Positions 27,754 through 39,564 are shown, counted from the stretch's first letter. The stretch: 60,234 nucleotides of DNA from an uncultured Bacteroidales bacterium (GCA_937926785.1 CALBBQ010000001.1:1-60234); one strand, 5' to 3'. The notes: a model not told the origin generated them from the letters alone. Made by a program: numbers and translations.

Positions 27754-30700
27754 ATGGCGATGAGAAAAATATTAGATTTAGCGGGAATTCTCAACCAACG
27801 AATTCTGGTGCTTGATGGTGCCATGGGTACCATGATACAACGCTATGGGTTAAAGGAGGACGATTTCAGAGGAAATATTCTTATTGGGCATGCTGCGAAT
27901 CTCAAGGGCGATAACGACCTGCTCAACCTAACCCGTCCCGACGTGATAGCCGACATTCATAGAGCTTACCTTGAAGCCGGTGCGGATATTATTGAAACCA
28001 ACACCTTTAATGCCACAGGGGTTTCGCAATCGGATTATGGTTTGGAGCACATGGTATATGAAATTAACCATGCAGGGGCTCAGCTTGCCCGGAAAATAGC
28101 CGATGAGTATTCGCAAAGAAACCCTTCGAAGCCCAGGTTTGTGGCAGGCTCCATTGGACCAACTAACCGAACTGCCAGCATGTCGCCCGATGTGGAAAGG
28201 CCAGGTTACCGTGCTGTGACCTTTGACCATCTGGCTAAAGCTTACGCTGAACAGGTTGAAGCGTTGATAGATGGCGGAGTGGACATACTACTGGTGGAAA
28301 CCATTTTCGACCCACTGAATGCCAAGGCTGCCCTTTTTGCTATATCCGAAGTACTGGAGCAAAAAAGTATCGAAATGCCTGTAATGGTCTCGGCTACCAT
28401 AGCCGATAGCGGCGGAAGGTTACTTACCGGACAAACTCTGGAAGCATTTGTATGCTCCGTTTCGCACTATCCACTACTCAGCATCGGGCTAAACTGCGCC
28501 TTTGGCGCTGAGCAGATGTTCCCCTTTGTTGAGGAGCTATCGGAACTTTCACCATACTATGTGAGCGCTCACCCGAATGCAGGCTTACCAAATCAGCTTG
28601 GGCAGTACGACCAATCGGCACAGGAAATGGCTAGTATCGTGGAGCAACTGCTCAAGAACGGGCTTGTGAATATTATTGGTGGTTGCTGCGGAACCACACC
28701 CAAACACATTGAGCTCATTGCTGCATTAGCCCAAAAGTACAAACCCCGTAAATTACCAGAAGTAAAACAGTACACAAGGTTAAGCGGACTTGAACTACTG
28801 GAAATACGGCCCGAAAGTAACTTTATAAACATCGGCGAGCGAACCAATGTGGCTGGTTCAAAAAAGTTTGCCCGACTGATTGCCGAAGGCAAGTATGCCG
28901 AAGCCCTTTCTGTTGCCCGTGAACAGGTCGAGGGCGGTGCTCAGGCCATTGACATCTGCATGGATGATGCCCTGATTGATGCGCCAAAGGCGATGACGGA
29001 GTTTCTTAACCTCATTGCATCCGAGCCCGATATTGCACGAGTACCGGTTATGATCGACTCATCGCGATTCGATGTGATTGAAGCGGGCCTTAAATGCACC
29101 CAGGGCAAAAGCCTTGTGAACTCAATCAGCCTGAAGGAGGGTGAAGATGAATTCATACGCAGAGCAAAGCTGATTAAACGCTATGGCGCTGCGGTTGTTG
29201 TCATGCTGTTCGATGAAACCGGGCAGGCGGTTACCACCGAGCATCGCTGCAAGGTGGCCGAGCGGAGCTACAACATTCTTACGCAGCTGGTAGGTTTTTC
29301 CCCTGAGGATATCATAATAGACCCCAACATATTGGCTATTGGAACAGGAATGGTTGAGCATTCCCTTCAGGCAGTCAGCTTTATTGAAACCACAAGGTGG
29401 ATTAAAGCAAACCTGCCCCATGCAAAGGTAAGCGGTGGAGTAAGCAACCTTTCTTTCGCATTTCGCGGAAACAACCTGATACGAGAGGCCATTCACTCGG
29501 TATTCCTGTACCACGCCATTCAGGCCGGTATGGATATGGGCATAGTTAACCCATCGCTGCTCATGGTTTACACCGATATTGAACCCAACCTGCTCAAGCT
29601 AACCGAAGATCTGGTTCTGAACCGCCGTCGCGATGCCACCGAAAGGCTCTTAGCCTATGCCGGAAAAATGATTGATACCGAAACTCAACAGCATAAATCA
29701 GATGAATGGAGGCTGCTGCCCGTTGAGCAGCGACTAAAACATGCGCTCGTAAAAGGCATAGATGAATACATCACGGTTGATGTTTTAGAGGCATACCACC
29801 TGCTTAAATCGCCAATTAGTGTTATCGAAGGGCCCCTGATGGATGGCATGCGTCAGGTAGGCGACTTGTTCGGCTCTGGCCGTATGTTCCTGCCTCAGGT
29901 TGTTAAGAGCGCCCGCGTTATGAAGCAAGCGGTCAACATCCTGGAGCCCTACCTTGGCCAACAGTCAGCATCTCATGCCCGTGCTGAACAGAAGAAAATA
30001 GTTCTGGCAACCGTCAAGGGCGATGTTCACGATATTGGGAAAAACATAGTTGGGTTGGTTCTTGCCTGCAACGGGTATAGCATTATCGACCTGGGAGTAA
30101 TGGTACCCGCCGAGCGTATTGTGGAAGAGGCAAAAGCGTGCAACGCCGATATTCTGGGCCTTAGCGGTCTTATTACGCCATCGCTCGATGAAATGGTTCA
30201 TGTGGTAAAGGAGCTAAGACGAAATGGTATCAACATCCCGGTTCTCATAGGTGGCGCCACCACCTCGGAACTTCACACCGCTTTAAAGATCGATCCTGAA
30301 TACTCGGGTACAGTAGTGCATGTAAGGGACGCATCGCAAGCAAGCGGAATTGTGGCTAACCTGCTCAGTAAGGGAAAGGGGGCAGAAACCCATTCCAAAT
30401 ACAAGCATCGATACCTGAAGCTGAGGCAAAGCTACAAAGGGGAACAGGTTAGCCTGGTGCCAATCGAACAGGCCCGAAAAAACAGGTTAGCACTCGAATG
30501 GAAGCAGTACCGCCACGCCAGGCCAAAACAAACAGGTATTCACGTGATAAAAGGAATTGCAATTAGCGAGCTTATCCCTTTCCTGGATTGGACTTTCTTT
30601 TTCAGAGCATGGAACCTGAAAGGACGCTATCCCAGCATTCTTACCGACCCGGTTCATGGCCAGGAAGCCCAGAGGCTAAAGGCGGAAGCCGAAAAAATGC

Positions 30701-31431
30701 TCATCGAAATTGATAGTAAAGGCATGATACAACCCGAGGGGGCCTGGGCGATACTTCCTGCAGCTGCTCATGGCGATGACATAATCATATATACCGATGA
30801 AACCCGGACAAAAGTCATGAAACATTTGCCATTTCACAGGAACCAGGAGCCAAAGCCGAATGGTGAGCCCAACCTGTGCCTTGCCGATTTTGTTGCCCCG
30901 GATGAGTATGATATTCCTGACTGGATAGGCTGCTTTGCGGTAACCGCCGGCACTTCCACTTCAACCCATGTGGATGAGTTCAAAAGGAACGGTAACGATT
31001 TTGCAGCCATCATGCTTCAAATTTTAGCCGACCGTTTGGCCGAGGCCTTTGCCGAATGGCTTCACATGAAAATCCGACGCGACTTTTGGGGTTACGTAGT
31101 GGATGAGAAAATTGGTGTTTCCGAAATGCTTCAGGAGAAATACCTTGGCATCAGGCCGGCGCCCGGCTATCCGGCCTGTCCTGACCATAGAGGTAAACAG
31201 TGGATTTTTGAAATTCTGAGGATTCCCGGGAGCATCAATATAAGCCTAACCGAAAACCTGGCCATGAACCCCGTGGCATCGGTAGCAGGCTTCTACTTTG
31301 CTCATCCTGAAAGCAAATACTTCAACGTGGGTAGAATTGGAAACGACCAGCTTACCGATTATGCCCAACGTATTGGTACCGACCCTGCTGAAGCGGCACG
31401 CTTATTCCCCACTTATGTGCAGAACCTGTAA
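27754..31431 (+). CDS. metH: Cobalamin-dependent methionine synthase
   Basis: From the ATG at 27754 the protein has 1225 residues and methylates homocysteine with methyl-tetrahydrofolate through B12. This start gives zinc ligands Cys248, Cys311 and Cys312 and B12-binding His759 (GDVHDIGKN), nearly the same numbers as E. coli MetH; an ATG at 27739 overlapping hom is the alternative. Domains in order: homocysteine-binding barrel (1-~330), pterin-binding barrel (~350-640), B12 cap and B12-binding (~650-890) and the AdoMet reactivation domain (~900-1225, [12 protein letters not shown]). All four modules are present in one chain. It follows hom closely and precedes metF by 16 nt. Confidence 0.97.
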   Translation: MAMRKILDLAGILNQRILVLDGAMGTMIQRYGLKEDDFRGNILIGHAANLKGDNDLLNLTRPDVIADIHRAYLEAGADIIETNTFNATGVSQSDYGLEHMVYEINHAGAQLARKIADEYSQRNPSKPRFVAGSIGPTNRTASMSPDVERPGYRAVTFDHLAKAYAEQVEALIDGGVDILLVETIFDPLNAKAALFAISEVLEQKSIEMPVMVSATIADSGGRLLTGQTLEAFVCSVSHYPLLSIGLNCAFGAEQMFPFVEELSELSPYYVSAHPNAGLPNQLGQYDQSAQEMASIVEQLLKNGLVNIIGGCCGTTPKHIELIAALAQKYKPRKLPEVKQYTRLSGLELLEIRPESNFINIGERTNVAGSKKFARLIAEGKYAEALSVAREQVEGGAQAIDICMDDALIDAPKAMTEFLNLIASEPDIARVPVMIDSSRFDVIEAGLKCTQGKSLVNSISLKEGEDEFIRRAKLIKRYGAAVVVMLFDETGQAVTTEHRCKVAERSYNILTQLVGFSPEDIIIDPNILAIGTGMVEHSLQAVSFIETTRWIKANLPHAKVSGGVSNLSFAFRGNNLIREAIHSVFLYHAIQAGMDMGIVNPSLLMVYTDIEPNLLKLTEDLVLNRRRDATERLLAYAGKMIDTETQQHKSDEWRLLPVEQRLKHALVKGIDEYITVDVLEAYHLLKSPISVIEGPLMDGMRQVGDLFGSGRMFLPQVVKSARVMKQAVNILEPYLGQQSASHARAEQKKIVLATVKGDVHDIGKNIVGLVLACNGYSIIDLGVMVPAERIVEEAKACNADILGLSGLITPSLDEMVHVVKELRRNGINIPVLIGGATTSELHTALKIDPEYSGTVVHVRDASQASGIVANLLSKGKGAETHSKYKHRYLKLRQSYKGEQVSLVPIEQARKNRLALEWKQYRHARPKQTGIHVIKGIAISELIPFLDWTFFFRAWNLKGRYPSILTDPVHGQEAQRLKAEAEKMLIEIDSKGMIQPEGAWAILPAAAHGDDIIIYTDETRTKVMKHLPFHRNQEPKPNGEPNLCLADFVAPDEYDIPDWIGCFAVTAGTSTSTHVDEFKRNGNDFAAIMLQILADRLAEAFAEWLHMKIRRDFWGYVVDEKIGVSEMLQEKYLGIRPAPGYPACPDHRGKQWIFEILRIPGSINISLTENLAMNPVASVAGFYFAHPESKYFNVGRIGNDQLTDYAQRIGTDPAEAARLFPTYVQNL

Positions 31432-31447
31432 TAAAAAAGTATAGAAC

Positions 31448-32401
31448 ATGAGAGTAATTGATATACTCAACAGCTCAAAAGCTACACTCTTCTCATTTGA
31501 GTTACTGCCCCCACTCAAAGGGCATAACATCGATACCATTTTTTCAACCATCGATAAGCTCATCCCCTTTTACCCGGCATACATCAACATAACCTACCAC
31601 CGCGAGGAGGTGGTTTACCTGACCAACGAGTATGGTGTTCAAACACCGGTAAAGGTTCGTCGCCGGCCGGGTACGGTTGGCCTAGCCGCTGCCATCCAGC
31701 AGCGGTACGGCATTGATGTGGTTCCCCACATCATTTGCGGGGGTTTTGACGCCCACGAAACCGAAGACGCCTTGATAGACCTTGACTTTTTGGGTATTCA
31801 GAATGTACTGGTGGTTCGGGGCGATGCCGATAAGATTACCGGACGCTTTGACCCAAAACCTGGTGGGCACCGCTATGCAGTTGATTTAGTGAAACAGGTT
31901 AAGAACCTGAACCGGGGCATATACCTCGAAAAGCTCATAGAGCAACCCAAACCCACAGGTTTTTGTATTGGTGTCGCCGGATATCCGGAAAAGCACCCGG
32001 AATCGCCTAATCAGGAATCGGACATCCATTACCTTAAACAAAAGGTGAGTGCCGGTGCCAGCTACATCGTTACCCAAATGTTCTTCGATAACAGGCTGTA
32101 CTTCAACTTTGTGGAACGGTGCCGCAATGCAGGGATACATGTTCCCATAATCCCGGGCTTAAAACCAATCAGCGTAAAGGAACACATAAACCTTTTACCG
32201 CGGGTATTCGATGTTCACATCCCGCAACCCCTTGTACTTGAAGTTGAAAAATGCAAAACCAACGCCCAGGTTGCGCAACTGGGTATTGAGTGGGCTGTTG
32301 AACAATCCAAGGAATTAAAAAATGCCGGTGTTCCCGCCATTCACTTCTACACCATGGGAAAAGCCGATAACATAGCCAAAATTGCTGAACGCGTTTTTTA
32401 G
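31448..32401 (+). CDS. metF: Methylenetetrahydrofolate reductase
   Basis: The 317-residue FAD enzyme reduces 5,10-methylene-THF to 5-methyl-THF, the methyl donor of MetH. FSFELLPPLKG at the N-terminus holds the catalytic Glu region. NVLVVRGD, FCIGVAGYPEKHPESPN and SAGASYIVTQMFFDNRLYF are MTHFR signatures of the TIM barrel. It is the last gene of the SAM-riboswitch operon; no terminator is visible before the next promoter at 32407. Confidence 0.97.
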   Translation: MRVIDILNSSKATLFSFELLPPLKGHNIDTIFSTIDKLIPFYPAYINITYHREEVVYLTNEYGVQTPVKVRRRPGTVGLAAAIQQRYGIDVVPHIICGGFDAHETEDALIDLDFLGIQNVLVVRGDADKITGRFDPKPGGHRYAVDLVKQVKNLNRGIYLEKLIEQPKPTGFCIGVAGYPEKHPESPNQESDIHYLKQKVSAGASYIVTQMFFDNRLYFNFVERCRNAGIHVPIIPGLKPISVKEHINLLPRVFDVHIPQPLVLEVEKCKTNAQVAQLGIEWAVEQSKELKNAGVPAIHFYTMGKADNIAKIAERVF

Positions 32402-32406
32402 ATTGA

Positions 32407-32414
32407 TACATTTG
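32407..32414 (+). promoter_or_regulatory. Predicted -7 box of the hybrid kinase gene
   Basis: TACATTTG matches TAnnTTTG, 6 nt after the metF stop and 47 nt before the kinase start codon. The kinase is therefore probably not part of the met operon. Confidence 0.45.
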
Positions 32415-32461
32415 GAATATCGGTTGAGTTAACATATATTTCCAAAAAACATTCTTACATT

Positions 32462-34795
32462 ATGGGCATTAATAAATCAACAGATAAGGCATTCGTAGGC
32501 AATTTTGAATACGATGGTGAACTTAAGTACCGGTTGATTTTTGAAAAATCGCCCATTGGTATTTTTCAGTACAACACCGATGCCGTGATTACGGAATGTA
32601 ACGACCGATTTGTTGAGATTCTGATGTCAAAACGAGAGCTTCTTGTGGGTTTTAACATGCATAGCATCAGGGATAAATCGGTAATGCCAGCAATACTTGA
32701 TGCCTTAAGTGGTAAACACGGATTTTATGAGGGCCCATACCAGGCAACCACCAGCAATGCCAATGTTTACATAATGCTCAAAACCGTACCCATACATAAT
32801 CAGAAGGACAATAGCATTGTAGGAGCATTAGGAATTGTTGAGGATGTAACCGAACGGATGAAAGCGCAGCAGGAATTGGCCAAGAAGGAAGAACATTTTC
32901 GCATTCTTTCATCGCTAACCACCGATGCTGCTTCTATCCTGACAATCCAGCCCGACGGAAGTTTCAAAAGGGATTGGCTAAGCATAAGCTTACTCAGCGC
33001 GTTGGGTTACAAACCCGAAGAAATTGAAACTTTTGAGAATTGGGCGACTATAGTACATCCCGATGATCTGCCCATATACCTTGATGGCATTGAAAAAATT
33101 AAAAACGGACAAAAGGTTACCATAGAAATACGCGTGAAAGCCAAGGATGGACATATTTTTTGGATACAAAATTCCGTTTTTCCCGAATCCGATAGCCAGG
33201 GAAAAACAATACGGTTAATCAGTGCGGCTAAGGATATTACCGAAAAAAAGAATCGGGAGCAGGAGATTCAACAGCAACGTAACCTGCTGAAATCTATAGT
33301 TGACAATGCCCCCATTGGTATATGGGTGGTGAGAACCGATGGCTCCTATCCGCTTATCAACCCTTACTTTGCCCAAAATATCGGATATGGAACCCCCGCC
33401 TTCTCGATGACCCAGGAGGAGATTGAGCAGTGTCGCCGGAGCGATAATTTGGCTTTAAACTCAGATCAACCCATAGAAACCAATGAAGAGGTAACCTTTA
33501 CCGATGGAAAGAAGCATATACTCAGAATTTTCAAGCAAAGGCTACTCTCCTCCACCGGACAGGTAACCGGGGTTTTAGGTATTGCCATGGATATGACCGA
33601 ACGGATCCACTACGAAAAAGCCCTGATTGAAGCCCTGGAGAAAGCTGAAGAAAGCGATAAGCTAAAATCGGCTTTTCTGGCCAATATGAGCCACGAGATA
33701 CGCACACCCCTTAACGGAGTAATTGGCTTTGCGAAGTTCCTCCGAAACTTTCCCGATACAACCCCGCAGGAACGCGATAAATTTTTGGGTATAATCAGTA
33801 CTAGTGCCGATCATTTGCTCACCCTTATTAATGACATAATAGACATTTCCAAAATTGACGTAGGACAGCTTACCATTAACCCTGAACCCTTTAACCTGAA
33901 CTCGCTGCTCAGCGAAATCTATACCTTTTTCTTCAACGCTAACCCCGATTTACATAAGCGGGGAATATCATTCACCTACAATACCCTCCTGCCCGACTCT
34001 GAAGCAAATATATACTCCGATAAACTTCGTTTAAGGCAGGTATTGACCAACCTGGTAGGTAACGCCCTTAAGTTTACCCCGAAAGGAAAGATTGAGTTTG
34101 GCTATGAATTGTTACCCACTGAGAATGTACTTAAATTCTATGTATCGGATACCGGAATTGGGATTCCCAAGGATAAACAGGAAATCATCTTTCATCGTTT
34201 CCGGCAAGCCGATGCCAATACAACCAGCCAATATGGCGGCACCGGATTGGGACTGGCCATCTGCAAATCGTTGGTTGAACTTATGGGTGGAAAGATATGG
34301 GTTGAGTCAGAGCCCGATCAGGGGGCAAATTTCTATTTCACCATGCCCCTTAATCTTACCCAATACTCTGGAGCTAATAACACAGAGGATTACGATTACA
34401 ACTCCCTAACTCAGCTTTTAAAAGATAAAACCATCCTAATTGCCGAGGATGATCCGAACAGCTTGTACTACCTAAAAACTATCCTTCAGAGCTTCAACGT
34501 GACTATACTGGATACCGACAACGGCCAGTCAGCGGTTGAAATGGTTCAAGCGAATCCGAATATATCCCTTGTCATACTAGACCTAAAGATGCCGGTAATG
34601 AACGGCTACGAAGCAATCAAAGGGATACGGTCAATAAATCCCAACGTCCACATTCTGGTTCAAACTGCTCATGCCTTTAGCAACGAAAGGGCTATTGTTC
34701 AGGCATTGGGTTGTAACTATTTCATTACTAAACCCATAGACATCAACTCGCTATACCTAAGTATGTACAGAGCCCTAGTGGAGCAGGGCAAATGA
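32462..34795 (+). CDS. Soluble PAS-rich hybrid sensor histidine kinase
   Basis: The 777-residue protein has no signal peptide or membrane segment. Three PAS-type domains occupy about residues 25-135, 140-265 and 270-385 ([21 protein letters not shown]; a PAC end at [26 protein letters not shown]). A HisKA domain follows with phosphoacceptor His411 ([14 protein letters not shown]), then an ATPase domain ([29 protein letters not shown]). A C-terminal receiver domain has Asp707 ([15 protein letters not shown]). The signal is unknown; cytoplasmic PAS sensing of redox or small ligands is typical. No response regulator lies next to it. Confidence 0.93.
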   Translation: MGINKSTDKAFVGNFEYDGELKYRLIFEKSPIGIFQYNTDAVITECNDRFVEILMSKRELLVGFNMHSIRDKSVMPAILDALSGKHGFYEGPYQATTSNANVYIMLKTVPIHNQKDNSIVGALGIVEDVTERMKAQQELAKKEEHFRILSSLTTDAASILTIQPDGSFKRDWLSISLLSALGYKPEEIETFENWATIVHPDDLPIYLDGIEKIKNGQKVTIEIRVKAKDGHIFWIQNSVFPESDSQGKTIRLISAAKDITEKKNREQEIQQQRNLLKSIVDNAPIGIWVVRTDGSYPLINPYFAQNIGYGTPAFSMTQEEIEQCRRSDNLALNSDQPIETNEEVTFTDGKKHILRIFKQRLLSSTGQVTGVLGIAMDMTERIHYEKALIEALEKAEESDKLKSAFLANMSHEIRTPLNGVIGFAKFLRNFPDTTPQERDKFLGIISTSADHLLTLINDIIDISKIDVGQLTINPEPFNLNSLLSEIYTFFFNANPDLHKRGISFTYNTLLPDSEANIYSDKLRLRQVLTNLVGNALKFTPKGKIEFGYELLPTENVLKFYVSDTGIGIPKDKQEIIFHRFRQADANTTSQYGGTGLGLAICKSLVELMGGKIWVESEPDQGANFYFTMPLNLTQYSGANNTEDYDYNSLTQLLKDKTILIAEDDPNSLYYLKTILQSFNVTILDTDNGQSAVEMVQANPNISLVILDLKMPVMNGYEAIKGIRSINPNVHILVQTAHAFSNERAIVQALGCNYFITKPIDINSLYLSMYRALVEQGK

Positions 34796-34863
34796 AGATA
34801 TTCGACCGCTTGAGTTGTGAAAAGTAAAAAGGGTGAGCCAAGTTGAGCAATATGGGCCTACAG

Positions 34864-35334
34864 CTAACGGGAGAATTCGTAAGCTACTACTTTGAATTCA
34901 TTCAATGGCATTGACTGCTCCTCCTTTCTGCTAAAACTATTTTGCTCAAGGAGTTGGATTAACCCCACATCGTCAACCGGTATATTTCCTACAATTTTTG
35001 AAAAGTTTTGGCTGGCAGCGTATTGCTTAGCATATTCCAAAAGCCTTTGCGCAAGACCTTTCTTTTGAAATGCCGGGTATATCGCTAACCTTTCAATCCT
35101 CAACGTTTGGCTTTCTTCATCGGGTCTTAGGGTAATAGTACCCACCGGAACATAGTTGAACTTTGCAAGGTAAACATATCCCTTTGCAATATCGGCTGAA
35201 ATCTCATAGTAGTCGGCCAGGCTATTGTTCCAGTACTTTACCCCTTTATTGATCAGCTGCCTTGAGCATTCGCGAATGATATACAATACCTCAAGCAGAT
35301 GATGTTTTTGAGCCTTTACAATTTCAACGTTCAT
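34864..35334 (-). CDS. GNAT-family N-acetyltransferase
   Basis: The 156-residue protein has the GNAT acetyl-CoA motif (RLAIYPAFQKKGLAQRLLEYAKQYA) and a preceding strand with VPVGTITLRPDE. The acceptor substrate cannot be told. It starts 2 nt after the upstream amidohydrolase gene on the same strand, so the two are co-transcribed. Confidence 0.88.
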   Translation of the reverse strand: MNVEIVKAQKHHLLEVLYIIRECSRQLINKGVKYWNNSLADYYEISADIAKGYVYLAKFNYVPVGTITLRPDEESQTLRIERLAIYPAFQKKGLAQRLLEYAKQYAASQNFSKIVGNIPVDDVGLIQLLEQNSFSRKEEQSMPLNEFKVVAYEFSR

Positions 35335-35336
35335 GG

Positions 35337-36974
35337 CTATGGCTGTTTATACACTATTTCACCATTGATAATGGTAAGCAAAACCCGTGCCTTAAATGAC
35401 TCACTAGGTTCACAGCTCACCAGGTCAGTATCGAGCACTACAAAATCGGCAAGTTTACCCGGCTCAATGCTACCTTTGGCGTTCTCCTCAAAACACGATT
35501 TTGCAGCCCAAATGGTCATGGCGCGCAGCGCTTGCTCCCGGGTAAGGGCATTTTCCATCTGAAAACCGGATTGGGGCTCGCCATTGATATTCTTACGGGC
35601 AACCGCAGCATAAAAACCATACAGGGGATTGATATCCTCAATGGGAAAATCACTACCATTGGGCAGCCAACCATTTTGGTTTAGCAAGCTTTTATAGGCA
35701 TAGGCATATTTTATCCGTTCACCCAGCCTATTCCCCGCCCAGAACATGTCCGAGGTTGCGTGGGTGGTTTGAACCGAGGGTATAACATTGTACTCATCGT
35801 ATCGGGGTAAATCAGCAGGGTCAACCACTTGAGAGTGCTCAATTCTCCAGCGCAGGTCATTCCCTTTGGGCAGGTATTTGCTGTAAAGGTCGAGCATGAG
35901 CCTGACCGCTGCATCGCCTATGCAATGGGTACATACCTGGTAACCATGTTTGTATGCCATAGCACACACGGAATCGAGTTTTTCAGTGGCTTCAACCTGA
36001 ATCCCAAAGTTTTTAGGAGAATCGCTGTAGGGTTTCAGCAGAAGTGCGCCACGCGAACCAAGGGCGCCATCGGCGTATATCTTGATGGAACGAACCGTTA
36101 ACCTGTCGGTTTGGTAAACCCCCTTGCTGATGTAGTTTTCGTAATTTTGCGGGGTTGGGTTTAGCATTGCGTTAATGCGCATTTTAAGGGTTCCCGCCAT
36201 TTGCAAGGAATCTATCAGCTTAACCTCATCGGCATCGAGCCCTGCATCGTGAACTCCGGTGAGTCCAACGGCAAAGCAGTTCTTCTGGGCATTGAGCAAT
36301 ACCCTGGCTTTTTCGTCGATACCCGGAGTGGGTATATGCTTTCGCACCAGCTCCATGGCATTATCAACAAGCACCCCGGTTGGGTTACCATCCCTCAGAA
36401 CAATTTCGCCACCGGAAACCTTCGTGTTTTTTGTGATACCTGCTATCTCGAGAGCCTTTGCATTGGCAATGGCCGCATGTCCGTCGATCCTAACAATAAA
36501 TACGGGCTTATCGGGAAACATTTTGTTCAGCAGCTCATTGGTTGGAAACTCTTTACTTTCCCATTCGTTTTGGTTCCAACCACGCCCCTCGACCCACTCG
36601 GTGGGATACTGCTTTTGGTTTTCAACCAACCGGTTTACCACCTCATTCCAAGTTTCTGCACCGGCTAACCAGTCCTTTGGTAAGTTAAGGCCATAGCCTA
36701 AAAAGTGGCAATGGGCATCGATAAAACCCGGATAAACAAATTTTCCTGAGAGGTCTAACACCGAGTCGGACTGGTACGCCGCCTCAATTTCTTCGTTTGA
36801 ACCTACTGCAACAATTTTTCCCTGCCTAACAGCTATGCTCTGAGCCTTTGAGAATGCGGAATCGACCGTATAAACTGTTGCGTTTGTTATAATTATATCG
36901 ACATTCTGGCGTTTAGTACATGCCATGGCTATCATGCTTGTGGTAAAAATGAGTATTATTGAATGCGTCTTCAT
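35337..36974 (-). CDS. Amidohydrolase family (YtcJ-like) lipoprotein
   Basis: The 545-residue protein belongs to the amidohydrolase_3 group of metal-dependent hydrolases. His88 and His90 (GFIDAHCHFLG) form the metal-binding HxH; HCIGDAA, RIEHSQVVDP and GSDFPIEDINPL supply later ligand regions. The N-terminus (MKTHSIILIFTTSMIAMAC) is a lipoprotein signal with Cys19, which places it in the envelope. The substrate is unknown. It heads a two-gene minus-strand unit with the GNAT gene and is divergent from the gene at 37045. Confidence 0.9.
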   Translation of the reverse strand: MKTHSIILIFTTSMIAMACTKRQNVDIIITNATVYTVDSAFSKAQSIAVRQGKIVAVGSNEEIEAAYQSDSVLDLSGKFVYPGFIDAHCHFLGYGLNLPKDWLAGAETWNEVVNRLVENQKQYPTEWVEGRGWNQNEWESKEFPTNELLNKMFPDKPVFIVRIDGHAAIANAKALEIAGITKNTKVSGGEIVLRDGNPTGVLVDNAMELVRKHIPTPGIDEKARVLLNAQKNCFAVGLTGVHDAGLDADEVKLIDSLQMAGTLKMRINAMLNPTPQNYENYISKGVYQTDRLTVRSIKIYADGALGSRGALLLKPYSDSPKNFGIQVEATEKLDSVCAMAYKHGYQVCTHCIGDAAVRLMLDLYSKYLPKGNDLRWRIEHSQVVDPADLPRYDEYNVIPSVQTTHATSDMFWAGNRLGERIKYAYAYKSLLNQNGWLPNGSDFPIEDINPLYGFYAAVARKNINGEPQSGFQMENALTREQALRAMTIWAAKSCFEENAKGSIEPGKLADFVVLDTDLVSCEPSESFKARVLLTIINGEIVYKQP

Positions 36975-36984
36975 TTTGCTGAAC

Positions 36985-36992
36985 TATATTTG
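36985..36992 (+). promoter_or_regulatory. Predicted -7 box of the beta-helix lipoprotein gene
   Basis: TATATTTG on the plus strand, 52 nt before the ATG at 37045. It overlaps the divergent promoter region of the amidohydrolase gene. Confidence 0.4.
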
Positions 36993-36997
36993 TAAAT

Positions 36998-37005
36998 CAA
37001 AAGTA
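36998..37005 (-). promoter_or_regulatory. Predicted -7 box of the amidohydrolase gene
   Basis: Read on the minus strand this is TACTTTTG, 23 nt before the start codon at 36974. A second match (TAGTTTTG) lies at 37022-37029, so the exact start is uncertain. Confidence 0.4.
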
Positions 37006-37044
37006 AGCATTTTTTGCCATACAAAACTAAAGCTGTAAAGATAA

Positions 37045-38487
37045 ATGGCTTACAGGTTGTTAGGTTCTATACTGTGCTTTGTTTTCTTTTCATCCGGTTT
37101 TTGGGCTTGCGAGCCCGATAGCTTCTCATCCGAGCCTTCACTAAAGCTCACATTTAGTTCCGATACCGTGGTGTTCGATACGGTTTTCACCACCATTGGA
37201 TCATCGACCCGTTACCTTAAAGTTTACAACAAAAGCACAAAAGACATACGTATAACCTCGGTAAAGCTTGCCGGTGGCTCTTCATCGGCCTACAGAATAA
37301 ATGTTGATGGTCGTCCGGGCCCAATTGTTAATGACATTCCCCTTGGTTCGCGCGATAGCCTGTTTGTTTTTGTAGAGGTTACCATTGACCCTACCCTGAG
37401 CGATGCGCCCCTACTTGTACCCGATTCTATCGTTTTTGTCACCAACGGCAACATTCAGGATGTGAAGTTGATAGCCTGGGGACAGGATGTTTACCTACAT
37501 AACGCACTCACCATAGAGACCGACTCGGTTCTGCCAACAAATAAGCCACATCTGGTTTACGACTATTTGTATGTTAAACCAAATACCACACTAACCATCC
37601 CGTCGGGGAGCCGCTTATTTTTTCACAACAATGCACAGCTTGTGGTAGCTGGTACACTCAAGGTTGAAGGCACAGCCGATTTACCGGTTACCATGCAGGG
37701 CGATAGGTTGGAAAAGTTTTATGCCGACAAGGGTGGCCAATGGGGTGGTGTGTGGTTAAGCGCCGGCTCAAAATACAACTCAATTGCCTGGGCCGATATT
37801 AAGAATGCCATTATTGGGCTAATGGTTGACACCTGCTTTACACCCGGAGCGCCAACCCTTACACTTTCACACTCAAAAATCGGAAACGCCAGCTATGTGG
37901 CCTTTTTGGCTCGTGGTGCAAAGGTCGATGTGGATAACTGCTTGTTCTACAATTCAGCTTACTCGTGCGTGGCATTAACAATGGGTGGCAGGTACAGGTT
38001 TTACCATACCACCATTGCAAACTACTGGGGAGATTACATGTTCCGAAAAGGCCCAGCCCTTTTGCTCAACAACTACTATACATACCAGCTGGTTAGTGGT
38101 GGCCCGGTTTTGGTTGAACCACGAAGCTTAGAGGAAGCCTCATTCTATAACTCAATAGTTTACGGCAGTACCTCCAACGAGCTTGGTCTCGATTACCGAT
38201 ACAACGGACAACCCGTTAATGCTGAATTTAACTACAACTTTTCCGATTGCATTCTTAAAGTTCCATCGAATCTTAACCTTAACGATCCTATTCACTTCAC
38301 GCGCGTTAAACGCGACGATCCCAAGTTCAGGGATATTGCCAAATGGAATTTTGAACTCGACACGCTGAGCCCTGCAAAAGATGTTGGAGATATTACAATT
38401 GCCAATAGCTTTCCCATCGATTTAAAGGGCAGAAACCGTTTAACAGATGGCAAACCCGACTTGGGTGCATTTGAACGTGTTGAATAA
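37045..38487 (+). CDS. Predicted lipoprotein with right-handed beta-helix repeats
   Basis: The 480-residue protein begins with a lipoprotein signal (MAYRLLGSILCFVFFSSGFWAC; Cys22). Residues ~35-150 are Ig/ASPM-like (SDTVVFDTVFTTIGSSTRYLKVYNKS). A parallel beta-helix follows (LVVAGTLKVEGTADLPVTMQGDR, HSKIGNASYVAFLARGAKVDVDNCLFYNS). It ends in DIGLxGRxR-like sequence (PIDLKGRNRLTDGKPDLGAFE) seen in secreted parallel-helix proteins. Such lipoproteins are common in Bacteroidota; no enzymatic residues can be assigned. The next gene starts 12 nt after its stop. Confidence 0.85.
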   Translation: MAYRLLGSILCFVFFSSGFWACEPDSFSSEPSLKLTFSSDTVVFDTVFTTIGSSTRYLKVYNKSTKDIRITSVKLAGGSSSAYRINVDGRPGPIVNDIPLGSRDSLFVFVEVTIDPTLSDAPLLVPDSIVFVTNGNIQDVKLIAWGQDVYLHNALTIETDSVLPTNKPHLVYDYLYVKPNTTLTIPSGSRLFFHNNAQLVVAGTLKVEGTADLPVTMQGDRLEKFYADKGGQWGGVWLSAGSKYNSIAWADIKNAIIGLMVDTCFTPGAPTLTLSHSKIGNASYVAFLARGAKVDVDNCLFYNSAYSCVALTMGGRYRFYHTTIANYWGDYMFRKGPALLLNNYYTYQLVSGGPVLVEPRSLEEASFYNSIVYGSTSNELGLDYRYNGQPVNAEFNYNFSDCILKVPSNLNLNDPIHFTRVKRDDPKFRDIAKWNFELDTLSPAKDVGDITIANSFPIDLKGRNRLTDGKPDLGAFERVE

Positions 38488-38499
38488 CATTTTGCAAAA

Positions 38500-39564
38500 A
38501 TGAAATTCCGTAGAACATCGAAACGTGAGTGTTTACTGGGATTCATTCTGATCACCGTATTTACACTCACACCCATAAGTTTACAGGCGCAAGGCGCTAC
38601 CACTGCCCGAAACCGGGTTATGTTTTACAACGTGGAGAACCTGTTCGATCCGTTTGACGATTCCCTAACCCGTGATGAGGAGTTCACTCCAACCGGCCAG
38701 CGCCACTGGACATGGAGCAAGATGGAGGCAAAGCTAAACGGTATTTACAAGGTAGTGATGGCTGTTGGCGAGCTCGACCCTCCAGTAATAGTAGGCATGT
38801 GCGAGGTTGAAAACGGCTTTGTGCTGCACAAATTGGTTCACGATACCCCACTGAGTAAGTTTGAGTACCGCGTCGTACATCGGGAGTCACCCGACCCACG
38901 AGGCATCGATGTAGCACTGCTTTACCGGCCGGATAGGTTTCAACTTCAGGAAAAGAAATTCGTTCCTGTAATTTTCCCAGACGATTCAACCCGGAAAACG
39001 CGTGAAATTCTTTACGTTAGAGGTTTTCTAGGGGGCGACACGCTACATGTATTTGTAAACCACTGGCCATCGAAGTATGGTGGCGAGCTGGAATCGGAAA
39101 ACGGCAGATTTGCCGCAGCCATAACCCTAAAGCGTAAAGTCGATTCCATCAGGGTTTTCTACCCCGATGCCCGAATCCTGATCATGGGCGACCTTAACGA
39201 TGAGCCTGAGAGCGCTCCCGTTGTTGAAGGATTGGGTGCTTGCGAAAAAGAAAGCCCAACCTGCCCCTCGGGTCTTATTAACATTACCGCCATTCTTAAA
39301 AACCGAGGGTTCGGCAGCTACAAGTACCAAGGTGTATGGGGAATTATTGATCAAATAATAGTATCGCAAAGCCTGCTCAGCGGCAAGCACAGGCTTTATA
39401 CTTCGCCACAGAAAGCTGCGGTTTTTGAAAGCGAACAGCTCCTGGAACCGGACAAGCAGTACAGCGGTAAACGACCCTACCGGACCTTTATCGGCTACCG
39501 CTACCATGGGGGCTTCAGCGATCACCTGCCTGTGTATATCGACCTAATGGAAGCCGAAAGATAG
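38500..39564 (+). CDS. Secreted endonuclease/exonuclease/phosphatase-family protein
   Basis: The 354-residue protein has a signal peptide (about residues 1-30, ending LQAQG) and the EEP fold: VMFYNVENLFDPFDD, VGMCEVEN with the metal-binding Glu, VNHWPSKYGG, ILIMGDLNDEPES and the C-terminal FSDHLPVYIDL. It could be a nuclease or a phosphoesterase acting outside the cytoplasm. It is probably co-transcribed with the beta-helix lipoprotein. Confidence 0.9.
   Translation: MKFRRTSKRECLLGFILITVFTLTPISLQAQGATTARNRVMFYNVENLFDPFDDSLTRDEEFTPTGQRHWTWSKMEAKLNGIYKVVMAVGELDPPVIVGMCEVENGFVLHKLVHDTPLSKFEYRVVHRESPDPRGIDVALLYRPDRFQLQEKKFVPVIFPDDSTRKTREILYVRGFLGGDTLHVFVNHWPSKYGGELESENGRFAAAITLKRKVDSIRVFYPDARILIMGDLNDEPESAPVVEGLGACEKESPTCPSGLINITAILKNRGFGSYKYQGVWGIIDQIIVSQSLLSGKHRLYTSPQKAAVFESEQLLEPDKQYSGKRPYRTFIGYRYHGGFSDHLPVYIDLMEAER

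Noticed and set aside
36201..36696. Two overlapping plus-strand ORFs of 155 and 145 codons
   Set aside because: Both are antisense to the amidohydrolase gene, which has intact metal-binding motifs.
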